This document shows, piece after piece, positions 9,257 to 17,620 of a stretch of DNA of 64,000 nucleotides (position 1 is its first letter; every line of letters starts with the position of its first letter). The notes under the pieces are model-generated. The model was given only the letters and a program-made list of their open reading frames with translations, made no database searches and was not told the DNA's origin. Made by a program: the position numbers and the translations under genes. Source of the stretch: Aequorivita aquimaris (lineage in GTDB: Bacteria > Bacteroidota > Bacteroidia > Flavobacteriales > Flavobacteriaceae); NCBI RefSeq assembly GCF_001573155.1, contig NZ_JRWG01000009.1, forward strand, positions 20,875-84,874. The letters run 5' to 3'.

Positions 9257-11143
9257 ATGAACAAGATATATACAATCCTTTTACTCATTGCGGTAAGCAG
9301 CACAATGGCTTTCGCACAAAACAGTAAAACAAAAAAGGCCGATCAGTATTACGACCGCCTGCAATATACCGATGCCGCAGAGGCCTATCAGAAATTGCTG
9401 AAAAAGGGCGAGGGCAGCACCTACGTGTTTACCCGTCTGGGCAACAGCTATTACTTTATTAACGATACCAAAAAGGCCGAAACCTATTACAAACGCGTGG
9501 TAAAACGCAAAGATGTAGATGCCGAAACGGTCTATAACTATGCCCAATCGTTAAAGGCGAACGGCAAGTTTGCCGATTACAATACCTATATGAAGCAGTT
9601 TGCCGAAATGAAACCGAACGATTCCAGAGCGGTAACGTTTATGAAAAACCCAGACTATCTACCGGAAATTATTGACGAAAACGCCCAGAAATATTCGGCC
9701 ACAAACCTAGACGCCCTTAACTCAAAGTACTCCGATTTTGGAGGTACCGTGGTGGGCAGCGATTTCTATTTTACTTCTGCGAGAAATACTTCCCGCAAAA
9801 AGTACGGCTGGAACGAAGAACCGTTTTTGGACATTTACAAGGCTTCCCTGGTAGGTGGAATGGTTAAGGGCGAATCGCTTTTGAAGGGAGACGTAAACAC
9901 CAAATACCACGAGAGTACCGTAGCCATTACCGCAGACGGCAAGCGCATGTATTTTGACCGAAACGATTACTACAACGGCAAGTATAAAAAGAGCGAAGAG
10001 GGCATCAACGAGCTGAACATCTACTACGCCGAAAACGTAAACGGCGAGTGGAAAGATATTAAGCCAGTGCCTTTTAACGACCGCGAGTATTCCACCAGCC
10101 ACCCTGCACTAAGCCCAGACGGTAGCACGCTTTACTTTACAAGCGACCGTCCCGGCGGCAAAGGCCAGGCAGACATTTATAAAGTATCCATTTCAAAAGA
10201 CGGTACTTTCGGCACGCCCGTAAACCTTGGCGACAATATCAATACCGAAGGAAAGGAAGGCTTTCCTTTTGTGGACTCCAATGGCACACTCTACTTTAGC
10301 AGCGATGCGCATTTGGGAATGGGCGGACTGGATGTTTTTGCAGCAGAAGCCAACGGAGATTCTTTTGGTGAAGTTAAAAACCTTGGACTTGGAGTTAACA
10401 GTAGTGATGATGATTTTGCATATTCTTATAGTCCAGCCACAGAGGAAGGTTATGTGTCTTCCAACAGAAAAGGTGGCAAGGGAAGCGATGATATCTATAA
10501 AATAAAGAAATTGCAATCCTGCGAACTTCTAGTAATGGTAGTTGACGCTGAAACCGGGCAGGCCTTAGCCAACGCCAGATTGGATCTTTTTGATAGCAAG
10601 GAGAATAAATTAAAAAGCCAAAATACAGATGCCAATGGTAAGGGAACCTTAGCCGCTGCCTGCAACCAGGCGCACGTAGTCCAGGCTTTTATGGATGGGT
10701 ATGAAAGCAATGCCGAAACCATTGCCGCACAACGCAGTGGCGAGAAGAACGTACGTATTGCCCTGCGACCCATTGACCAGATCGTGGAAGGCGAAATGGT
10801 AAAACTGAACCCGATCCTCTTCGACTTTGACAAGCATAACATTAAGCCGCAGGCTGCTTTTGAACTTGACAAGCTGGTAGAATTGATGAAGAAAAACCCA
10901 GATATGGTAATAAAAGTGGAAGGCCATACCGACAACCGCGGTAGCGATGCCTACAATATGGACCTTTCGGAAAGACGTGCGCGCAGTACTGTACAATATG
11001 TAATTTCAAAAGGAATTGCGAAAGACAGAATTAGCGGGCAAGGTTTTGGCGAAAGCCGTCCGGCTGTGGATTGCGCGCCTAACTGTACCGAGGCCCAACA
11101 CCAGCAGAACAGACGCTCAGATTTTATTGTGGTGAAGAGATAA
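9257..11143 (+). CDS. OmpA family protein with TPR, WD40-like and CarboxypepD_reg domains (PorE-like)
   Basis: The 628-residue protein has a signal peptide (cleavage after AFAQ, about residue 21) and TPR-like helices to about residue 125. A WD40-like propeller follows, with repeats such as TLYFTSDRPGGKGQADIYK. A carboxypeptidase regulatory-like domain is near residues 420-500. A C-terminal OmpA domain contains VEGHTDNRGSDAYNMDLSER and ends in NRRSDFIV, which should bind peptidoglycan. This architecture matches PorE-type proteins that tether the type IX machinery to the cell wall, but copies next to PorP/SprF and CHU_C genes are common, so a role dedicated to the adjacent adhesin is more likely. 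A stretch near 10330-10520 is visibly more AT-rich than the rest of the gene. Confidence 0.9.
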   Translation: MNKIYTILLLIAVSSTMAFAQNSKTKKADQYYDRLQYTDAAEAYQKLLKKGEGSTYVFTRLGNSYYFINDTKKAETYYKRVVKRKDVDAETVYNYAQSLKANGKFADYNTYMKQFAEMKPNDSRAVTFMKNPDYLPEIIDENAQKYSATNLDALNSKYSDFGGTVVGSDFYFTSARNTSRKKYGWNEEPFLDIYKASLVGGMVKGESLLKGDVNTKYHESTVAITADGKRMYFDRNDYYNGKYKKSEEGINELNIYYAENVNGEWKDIKPVPFNDREYSTSHPALSPDGSTLYFTSDRPGGKGQADIYKVSISKDGTFGTPVNLGDNINTEGKEGFPFVDSNGTLYFSSDAHLGMGGLDVFAAEANGDSFGEVKNLGLGVNSSDDDFAYSYSPATEEGYVSSNRKGGKGSDDIYKIKKLQSCELLVMVVDAETGQALANARLDLFDSKENKLKSQNTDANGKGTLAAACNQAHVVQAFMDGYESNAETIAAQRSGEKNVRIALRPIDQIVEGEMVKLNPILFDFDKHNIKPQAAFELDKLVELMKKNPDMVIKVEGHTDNRGSDAYNMDLSERRARSTVQYVISKGIAKDRISGQGFGESRPAVDCAPNCTEAQHQQNRRSDFIVVKR

Positions 11144-11177
11144 CCACTAGTTAATAGTAACTGGTAACCAACCAGAA

Positions 11178-11226
11178 AAAGAACCCCTGCTTATTTCCAG
11201 TACGGAAGGTTGCGGGGGTTTTCTTT
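11178..11226 (+). terminator. Terminator after the adhesin/PorP/OmpA operon
   Basis: A long hairpin with AAAGAACCCC on the left and GGGGGTTTTCTTT on the right, plus an inner TTCC/GGAA pairing, lies 35 bases after the stop codon and ends in a T-rich tail. Confidence 0.75.
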
Positions 11227-11573
11227 TTGGGTAAATTGAAAGGCGGGAGGTTTGTGAAAGATCGCCGCTTTAACAGAACAACTAATTGATGCTCGTGATA
11301 AAAAGCGATACGTAGTGTAGTGAAGCTATTGTCTTTTTATTTACCTAAATACAATTAACAGTTGAGTAAATTAAATAAGCCAGACTTCAAATTCCCCTAA
11401 AACCTTGTGGGTGACATTAAATAACTTCCCTTGGACAATTTATTGCGCTATACTCATAAAAATATTGCGCTATTTTTTGAAAATATAGCGTAATAAATTA
11501 CCGACGGCACGTTAGGTTTTATCCCTCGGATAAGCATCTTTCCTGACTGGGCTGCCGTGACTTTCTTTAAAGG
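11227..11573. other. Non-coding spacer with palindromic structure, no gene seen
   Basis: Between two terminators there is no convincing coding frame; a 68-codon minus-strand frame here has no recognisable features and overlaps the second terminator. Visible structure includes TATTGCGCTAT at 11441 (incomplete downstream) and again at 11463, the latter pairing with ATAGCGTAATA at 11485-11495, and an outer ACGGCA/TGCCGT pair about 50 bases apart around 11503-11555. It may be a decayed mobile element or an RNA. I cannot assign a function. Confidence 0.5.
11463..11495. repeat. Imperfect inverted repeat (TATTGCGCTAT / ATAGCGTAATA)
   Basis: An 11-bp stem with one mismatch surrounds an 11-base AT-rich loop, and the left arm is also present as a partial direct copy at 11441. 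There is no T tract, so it is not a simple terminator. Confidence 0.5.
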
Positions 11574-11606
11574 AAATAAAAAAACCGCCCCCAGAGGAAG
11601 CGGTTT
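11574..11606 (-). terminator. Terminator of the DUF5689 lipoprotein gene
   Basis: Read on the minus strand, GAAACCGC pairs with GCGGTTTT around a C/T-rich loop and runs into TTTTTTTATTTCC. It lies about 60 bases after the stop of the 11665-13038 gene. Confidence 0.8.
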
Positions 11607-11664
11607 CATCATTTTATAAGACCTAATAGGTTTTAAAAACCTTGCAGGGACATTTCCCAAAGGG

Positions 11665-13038
11665 TTATTCCACTACGGAAATATTGTCTATTTGGTACGT
11701 AGTCGTGGTTCCGTTTGATGCACCTTCGTATTGGTAGGCAATATAGACCACCTGTCCGGCATAGGCCGAAAGGTCCACGTCGCCCGAAGGGGTAAACTCA
11801 TCACCATAACCGCTTGTGTTTCCACTGGAAATGGTTGCATTCAAGTTTGTCCAAGTTGCTGTTGTAACATCCCCTGCAAAATCAGTTGAAATTTTCACTG
11901 TAAGCGCAGCGCCGTTATTAAAACCATCATTGGTTTCAAAAGTAAGGGTTGGAGCGGAGCCGCTAGGCAAAATAAGCCCTGGGGTAACTAACCACACTTC
12001 ATAGGGGTTTTCGTTTGAGTTGTATGCAGAGGTCTGCGCATATTTGTTTGAATCGTACTCACGCACTTCGTAAAGACGGGTACCGCCATTTACGTTTACA
12101 TTTGTCCATCCTGAAATATTTACATTCATGCCAGTACCGGCAGTTTGTCCTTCAAAGTTTTCTGAAAAAGGCAATTCCAAAGCATCGCCAGGCCCACCAT
12201 TACTGCAACGCTCTCCGTCCATCTGCACATCATCTGTATCGCGAATAAACAATTGGTAATCGCTGTTGAAAATACTCAAAACAGCAGTAAGGGTGCCATT
12301 GCCTTCGGGTAGTGTCATATTTTTGAAATCTGCAAAGCCACTGGTTCTAAGCAATACCGTCTGTCCATCACAGTTTTCTACTGTTCTATTTACGCCAAAA
12401 GTATTGTTTAGGTTTCCGTATGCCTCAACACCCGCTACACCGTCCGGAAATTGAACACCTTCAAACTTAACTAGTGTATTCAATCTTGCTGGGTTTGATG
12501 CTTCTGCAACCCCTATAACGGTAGGAACTAATTCTACATTTTCAGTAGAACGCATGATGCGGCTTTCAAAATCTTCAATCTCTATCCGGCCAACCTCATC
12601 ACCATCCTGAGTACCGATGGTGGGTAAACCAGCATATTCGCCAATATACAATCCGTCAACGCGGAAGTAGATTTTACGGCCAGGACCATATTTAGTGTAA
12701 AGGTCAGTTGCATTTGTAGAGATAGATAGACCTGCTGTTGGATTTTCAGGTTTATCCTGAATGATAAGTTGCTTGTAGTAATTGCCAGACTCGTCGCTGG
12801 AAACTACATAAGCTTCAATATATAGCGGCTCTGTAGAATCGGGCCCTGCTTCAACTTTTACAGGTTCAAAACCGCCATACATTTCTTTAACTGCGGTAAT
12901 GGTGGTGTTTACGTCAACGTTTGGTTCTTCCACGTTAATCTCCGGCACATTATAATCATCATCCTGCACACAGGAAGTAGCAATCATTCCTAAGAAAAAT
13001 AGGAAAGGTATAAGTTTGATGTTCAGTATTCTTTTCAT
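11665..13038 (-). CDS. DUF5689 domain lipoprotein with C-terminal choice-of-anchor-J-like domain
   Basis: The 457-residue protein has a lipoprotein signal peptide ending in GMIATSC (cysteine near residue 23), followed by an acidic linker. Residues 45-270 fit the Bacteroidota DUF5689 family, which has an OB-fold-like region with YIEAYVVSSDESGNYYKQL and ends near QLFIRDTDDVQMDG. The last 170 residues (LPFSENFEGQTAGTG ... YQIDNISVVE) resemble a choice-of-anchor J/MAM-like beta-sandwich. It should be surface-exposed. The gene begins 29 bases after the TonB receptor stop on the same strand, so the two are an operon, and the pair probably works as receptor plus surface lipoprotein, like a SusCD pair. 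Confidence 0.85.
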   Translation of the reverse strand: MKRILNIKLIPFLFFLGMIATSCVQDDDYNVPEINVEEPNVDVNTTITAVKEMYGGFEPVKVEAGPDSTEPLYIEAYVVSSDESGNYYKQLIIQDKPENPTAGLSISTNATDLYTKYGPGRKIYFRVDGLYIGEYAGLPTIGTQDGDEVGRIEIEDFESRIMRSTENVELVPTVIGVAEASNPARLNTLVKFEGVQFPDGVAGVEAYGNLNNTFGVNRTVENCDGQTVLLRTSGFADFKNMTLPEGNGTLTAVLSIFNSDYQLFIRDTDDVQMDGERCSNGGPGDALELPFSENFEGQTAGTGMNVNISGWTNVNVNGGTRLYEVREYDSNKYAQTSAYNSNENPYEVWLVTPGLILPSGSAPTLTFETNDGFNNGAALTVKISTDFAGDVTTATWTNLNATISSGNTSGYGDEFTPSGDVDLSAYAGQVVYIAYQYEGASNGTTTTYQIDNISVVE

Positions 13039-13067
13039 ATTTATAAAATTAATTCTTTTTTTCTTAA

Positions 13068-15818
13068 TTAAAATCGAACGTAAAGGTTTAGGTAATAAGT
13101 TGTTCCGTAGCCGTACCAGTATTTTGGTCCAAATACACGGGTGTCGTTTGCGGTGTCTTCAGAAAGGGTTCTGTAATTTGCGCTTCTTCCCTGTTCAAAA
13201 CCACCAGTTTTGTATTTTTCGTCGAAAATATTGTTGATACTTGCAAAGAAGCCAACAAAATAATCTTTTATTTTCCATGACTTTCCACCTACAACGTTTA
13301 CCAACATATAGTCGTCAAACTTTTCCTGTTTTAACAATTCCCTCGCTACCGCTGGGTCGTAATCGTTAAAAGGAAGTCCGTCTGTATCCAAATAAAAGTT
13401 TGAGGTTCTTGTAAGTGGCGAAACGTCTATATAAGCATTATTGAAATAGTTGGTTGTAGCACCGAACCACCAGAAGTCTGGATCGCGGTATTCAAATCCT
13501 ATTTGGTAGGCTTGCTGAGGGCCACCTGCAACTTTATAGTTTTCCAAATATGACTTTCCAAAGTTTACCACATTGTCAAAATCATCAGAGGTTATATATA
13601 AATTTGGGTTATTGTCATAAGTATTTTGGCCGTATGCAGCAGCACCTTTTAACTTGATAGTGGGAGTAACTTGGGCTTCTATACCAAACTCTGCTCCTAC
13701 GTTTCTTTTGTCAATATCAGTCAAAACCTCTTGCACAAAAGCTGTGGTTGAATTGATTCCGGGAACTGAAATACCGTCGGCATAATAGAAGGAAATTTCA
13801 GAAGCATCCTGCATTAAAGTGTAGTAACCCGTTAAACGTGCTTTCACGATTGGAGAACGGAAAATATAGCTTCCGTCTATACTTATATTTTTTTCTTCTG
13901 TTAAACCAATAACGGTATTGTTGTTCTGGCGCGAGTTTGAAAAGGAATTTCTAAGCGAAGGCGCATCAGTAAAATAAGCACCATTTACTTCCAAAATGTG
14001 TCTTCCAGAAATTTTATAGGTAGCCCCAGCTTTTCCGCCGTAGGTTGTAAAATCCAATGCTTCACTTTGGCCAAAAGAATTGTCGGGGAAGTTTCCATTG
14101 CGGTACAATCCGTTTCTTTGGTATGTGGTTTTTCCTAACTTTCCTGCCAAGTAAAAATCTACTTTGGAATAGCTGAACTGGCCTTGCACAAACCCGTGAT
14201 AGTCCGTGGCGTCAAGCTCAAAATTATATTTGAATTTATCTCCTTCCCCCACCACGCGGTCTGGGTTGTTCAAATCGCTTTGTGATTCATCGCCAAAGTT
14301 GAAGGTATCCACATCCAAATAACCATTGCCACCAAGTAAATCTATCATATTGGCAAAATTGCTTGAGTTAAGGTTTCTATAATTAAAAGAAGCGGTCAAA
14401 GCAATGTTATCAGTCAACTGCGAGTTCAAAATAGTATTTGCTGAAAGTTGTTTGTCATCGTTTCTGTCTTCATACAAATAGTACCGTGAAGTACCACCAT
14501 AAAAAATATTTGTTTCGTAAATATCCTGCCAGTCTATTTGCCCGTCATTCACAAAGTTTGAATAAGCTTGGTAGGCTCCTTCATAGTTTGTACCCGTTGG
14601 GTCTGCCAAAAAGTAACTTGGTAATTTTTGGTAATAGGTAGGGTCTGGGTTGGGCGCATTGTCGTAACCTAAACGGCTGTTACCGGTTTTACCAAATTGG
14701 TAGCCCACATTGGTATTAAGTTGTGTTTTTTCTGAAATATCCCAGAAATGGTTCAGCATAACAACAGGTTCTTCTATTTCCCTGATACGTGAGTTGCGAA
14801 TTTCACCGTCCTGTTCTCCCCAATATGCATTGTATCGGGTTCCCTTAAGATCATAAACTTCTTGGGTATTTGGTGATGATTTTCCTCTTCGGTTGGGCGT
14901 ATAAAATGCTGTAAGGTTAAGGCTGTGGGCATCGTTCAATCTTTTTTCTACGGAAGCAAAAAATGAATTGGCGTCATATAAAGTACCGTCATTAAAGCCT
15001 TCTTCCCCAAAGCGTCTCGCTATCAATACAGAATAGGCCCATCCACTAGGCAGCAGGCCGCTATTGTAGGAGCCCATAACTCTTCCTCGGTAACTTCTGT
15101 TGCTTGTGGCATAAGAAATGCGACCACCCTTGCGATATTGGGAAGCTCTCATTATTATATTTGTTGTGCCCGCAAGATGACCAAAATTATATTCGTTGGC
15201 CGAAATTCCCATAGAAAACATCTGGTTGCGCTGCGCATCGTTAAGTCCGCCCCAATTGGACCATTGCGGTCTTCCGTTGTAAAGTTTGTTCATCTCCAAA
15301 CCGTTAATAAGTACTTTTCCATCTTCAGAATCGTAGCCTCGTGGTCTGAAAAAAGTTGCGCTAAAATCATACGAAGCCGCATTCAAGAAAACATCTCTTG
15401 AAGCCTGAAGCAAGCCTGAAACATTGTAAGAGGTTCCCTCGTCTTCGTCCAGTTCGTTGTCGGAAAGACTGATAACTCCAATTTGAGCTTCAACGGCAGA
15501 TAGATCTACTTCCATCAAGATTGATTCTAGAGCTACGGGTGTATTGGGCTGTATAGTTACAGGAATACGCAATGAAACATAACCTGATTTTGACAATACC
15601 AAAACTTGTTCTCCCTGCGGAAGGCTTTGTTGTGAAAAAGAAAAAATTCCTTCAGCATCTGTAGTTGTGCTGAAAATACTGTTTAAAATACTGACTTCTA
15701 CGTCTGGTATTGGTTCACTGGAGTTGGTGTCTAGCACTCTACCAGTAATAACGGTTTCTTGGGCAAACATTGAAAATCCCGAAAAGAAAACCATGAAAGT
15801 AAAAATGAATCTGTTCAT
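13068..15818 (-). CDS. TonB-dependent receptor with carboxypeptidase regulatory-like domain
   Basis: The 916-residue outer-membrane protein has a signal peptide (cleavage near FSMFAQ, residue 19). A CarboxypepD_reg-like domain follows (TVITGRVLDTNSSEPIPDVEVS, residues 21-105), then a plug-like region with VLINGLEMNKLYNGRPQWSNWGG, and a long beta-barrel that ends in YYLNLYVRF, with the terminal phenylalanine expected of outer-membrane barrels. It should take up a substrate bound with help of the downstream DUF5689 lipoprotein. The divergent neighbour encodes a secreted endonuclease/phosphatase-family enzyme, so nucleic acid or phosphate-ester scavenging is a plausible but unproven role. A TATTTTTG box lies upstream. 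Confidence 0.92.
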   Translation of the reverse strand: MNRFIFTFMVFFSGFSMFAQETVITGRVLDTNSSEPIPDVEVSILNSIFSTTTDAEGIFSFSQQSLPQGEQVLVLSKSGYVSLRIPVTIQPNTPVALESILMEVDLSAVEAQIGVISLSDNELDEDEGTSYNVSGLLQASRDVFLNAASYDFSATFFRPRGYDSEDGKVLINGLEMNKLYNGRPQWSNWGGLNDAQRNQMFSMGISANEYNFGHLAGTTNIIMRASQYRKGGRISYATSNRSYRGRVMGSYNSGLLPSGWAYSVLIARRFGEEGFNDGTLYDANSFFASVEKRLNDAHSLNLTAFYTPNRRGKSSPNTQEVYDLKGTRYNAYWGEQDGEIRNSRIREIEEPVVMLNHFWDISEKTQLNTNVGYQFGKTGNSRLGYDNAPNPDPTYYQKLPSYFLADPTGTNYEGAYQAYSNFVNDGQIDWQDIYETNIFYGGTSRYYLYEDRNDDKQLSANTILNSQLTDNIALTASFNYRNLNSSNFANMIDLLGGNGYLDVDTFNFGDESQSDLNNPDRVVGEGDKFKYNFELDATDYHGFVQGQFSYSKVDFYLAGKLGKTTYQRNGLYRNGNFPDNSFGQSEALDFTTYGGKAGATYKISGRHILEVNGAYFTDAPSLRNSFSNSRQNNNTVIGLTEEKNISIDGSYIFRSPIVKARLTGYYTLMQDASEISFYYADGISVPGINSTTAFVQEVLTDIDKRNVGAEFGIEAQVTPTIKLKGAAAYGQNTYDNNPNLYITSDDFDNVVNFGKSYLENYKVAGGPQQAYQIGFEYRDPDFWWFGATTNYFNNAYIDVSPLTRTSNFYLDTDGLPFNDYDPAVARELLKQEKFDDYMLVNVVGGKSWKIKDYFVGFFASINNIFDEKYKTGGFEQGRSANYRTLSEDTANDTRVFGPKYWYGYGTTYYLNLYVRF

Positions 15819-15864
15819 TCTAAAATTTAAAGTTTTAATATTAAGATATCTTTAAAATAGGGTG

Positions 15865-15872
15865 CAAAAATA
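15865..15872 (-). promoter_or_regulatory. Promoter -7 box TATTTTTG for the TonB receptor
   Basis: The minus strand reads TATTTTTG 46 bases before the receptor start. It is one of two opposite boxes in this 132-base divergent spacer. Confidence 0.55.
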
Positions 15873-15892
15873 AATTTTTTAAATGAAATAAC

Positions 15893-15900
15893 TACTTTTG
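15893..15900 (+). promoter_or_regulatory. Promoter -7 box TACTTTTG for the endonuclease-family gene
   Basis: A perfect TAnnTTTG box lies 50 bases before the start at 15951. It is back to back with the receptor promoter, only 20 bases apart, so the two genes may share regulation. Confidence 0.55.
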
Positions 15901-15950
15901 GCCTCATTAATGAATAAAACTTTACGCAAACATAATATTTAAACATCACT

Positions 15951-17000
15951 ATGAAATTACCCATTTGGTTTTTCACCTTAACACTGCTAACATTTACCGC
16001 ATCCTTTGGGCAAAATGAAAAGCAATACAAAGTAAACACTATCGCCTTTTACAACGTTGAAAACCTTTTTGACTATGAAGACGACCCACTTATTTTTGAC
16101 GACGACCGTACCCCGGAAGGGAAAGATCATTGGACCCAGGAGATTTATGAGGCAAAATTGGCTAATATGGCAAGGGTAATTTCAGAAATAGGCGAAGATG
16201 TTACAGGAACCTCTCCAGCAATCATTGGCGTTAGCGAAATAGAAAATCGGCGTGTACTCGAAGATCTTTTAAACCAGGAATCCTTGGTTAAAAAAGATTA
16301 CGGTATTGTCCATTTTGACAGTCCTGACCGCCGTGGGATTGATGTTGCAATGTTATACCAGAAAAAACTTTTTACACCTACCAATTACAAGGCCTACGAA
16401 CTTGTAATTTATGATGACCAAGACCGCAGCAAACGTATTTATACCAGAGATCAATTATTGGTCAGCGGGATGCTGGATGGCGAGAAAATTCACGTGATCG
16501 TTAACCACTGGCCCTCGCGAAGTGGCGGCGAAGCACGAAGCAGGCCCAAGCGTATAAAAGCCGCAGAACTTAACAAACAAATAATGGATTCATTATTCAG
16601 TGAAGATCCGTATGCAAAAATTATCACTATGGGCGATCTAAATGATGACCCCACCAATGAAAGCGTTAAAGAGATTTTAAAAGCCAAAAGTGAACGTGAT
16701 GACATGAAAATAAAAGAGCTGTATAATCCAATGGAGGATATGTTTAAAAAAGGATTGGGCACCTTGGCCTATCGTGACGGCTGGAACCTATTTGACCAAA
16801 TCATAATTTCTACTGAATTAGCAAAAAAAGATTATTCAAGCTATCGCTTTTACAAAGCTGGAATTTTCAATAAAAGCTATTTGGCCACTCCGCGCGGACA
16901 GTACAAAGGTTATCCGTTCCGGAGTTTTGTGAATGGATATACGGGTGGTTACAGCGATCATTTTCCTGTATTTATTTATCTTATTAAGGAGAAAAATTAG
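15951..17000 (+). CDS. Secreted endonuclease/exonuclease/phosphatase family protein
   Basis: The 349-residue product has a signal peptide (cleavage after ASFGQ, about residue 21) and one endonuclease/exonuclease/phosphatase domain. Family motifs are in order: TIAFYNVENLFD (the N-x-E metal-binding segment), GVSEIENRRVLEDL, IHVIVNHWPSRSGG, the GDLNDDP metal site, and the C-terminal GYSDHFPVF with its catalytic histidine. It could cleave extracellular DNA/RNA or phosphate esters in the periplasm or outside. It is divergent from a TonB receptor/DUF5689 pair, a recurring neighbourhood in Flavobacteriia that suggests nutrient scavenging. A terminator follows immediately. Confidence 0.9.
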   Translation: MKLPIWFFTLTLLTFTASFGQNEKQYKVNTIAFYNVENLFDYEDDPLIFDDDRTPEGKDHWTQEIYEAKLANMARVISEIGEDVTGTSPAIIGVSEIENRRVLEDLLNQESLVKKDYGIVHFDSPDRRGIDVAMLYQKKLFTPTNYKAYELVIYDDQDRSKRIYTRDQLLVSGMLDGEKIHVIVNHWPSRSGGEARSRPKRIKAAELNKQIMDSLFSEDPYAKIITMGDLNDDPTNESVKEILKAKSERDDMKIKELYNPMEDMFKKGLGTLAYRDGWNLFDQIIISTELAKKDYSSYRFYKAGIFNKSYLATPRGQYKGYPFRSFVNGYTGGYSDHFPVFIYLIKEKN

Positions 17001-17030
17001 GGTAGAACAACCCTCTTTATTCAAACAAAA

Positions 17031-17068
17031 AAATCCTGCTGAAAAATAGCTCAACAGGATTTTTTTTT
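17031..17068. terminator. Bidirectional terminator
   Basis: AAATCCTGCTGA pairs with TCAACAGGATTT (one mismatch) and is followed by eight T; the left side is A-rich, so it can also stop transcription of the convergent membrane-protein gene. Confidence 0.8.
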
Positions 17069-17084
17069 GAAAATATATTTTCTT

Positions 17085-17525
17085 TTAGAACCAATCGTTC
17101 CACGGAATCCTGCTTAACATTAAAACCAATGCAATGGTATAGAAAATTGCCAAGGTTTTAAATTTGCCGCTGGAAAGCAGTTTCTTTTTATGTTTTGAAT
17201 AACCTATGGTTATAAAAACTACGGTCAAAATCATAATCAAAGGATGCTCCACTGCATACAGCCGAGCGGTGGAATCTTTCATTACAACGCCCATTCCCGA
17301 ACTGGTAATATTTTGTAATCCCAAGGGTGAAACAAAATAAAGCACCAATCCAATTAGTAATTGGATGTGCGTAACAATAAGCGCGAAGAGTGAAATTCTA
17401 AAGTCTTTGGCCCCGTATTCCCTTTTTGAGAAAAATCCTGCCAGTGCATTGATGGTTGCAAGCAAAATAATGAGAAGTACTAGATAAGCCCAGTAAGAAT
17501 GAATAAATTGAATTGTTGTGTACAT
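17085..17525 (-). CDS. Small four-helix membrane protein (often annotated cytochrome B-like)
   Basis: The 146-residue product has about four hydrophobic helices: YLVLLIILLATINALAG, ISLFALIVTHIQLLIGLVLYF, PLIMILTVVFITIGY and FYTIALVLMLSRI. Histidines occur in FIHSYW, VTHIQ and EHPL; they could be haem ligands, and relatives are sometimes named cytochrome B, but no clear family signature proves it. I chose the ATG at 17525 rather than one 84 bases upstream because the longer version would begin inside the terminator of the preceding receptor gene. Its role is unknown. Confidence 0.7.
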   Translation of the reverse strand: MYTTIQFIHSYWAYLVLLIILLATINALAGFFSKREYGAKDFRISLFALIVTHIQLLIGLVLYFVSPLGLQNITSSGMGVVMKDSTARLYAVEHPLIMILTVVFITIGYSKHKKKLLSSGKFKTLAIFYTIALVLMLSRIPWNDWF

Positions 17526-17572
17526 ATGTGAGTGTTTTTGAAGTGCATCAAAGATAAGGTTTATAAATAAAA

Positions 17573-17600
17573 AAAATGCCCCAAAAAATTGGGGCATTTT
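17573..17600 (-). terminator. Terminator of the second TonB receptor gene
   Basis: On the minus strand AAAATGCCCC pairs with GGGGCATTTT around a short A/T loop and is followed by a T run, 20 bases after the receptor stop. Confidence 0.85.
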
Positions 17601-17620
17601 ATAATCCATTTTATTATTTA

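Noticed and set aside
11454..11660. 68-codon minus-strand frame in the non-coding spacer
   Set aside because: It spans the terminator of the DUF5689 gene, has no recognisable family and no promoter or ribosome-binding site.
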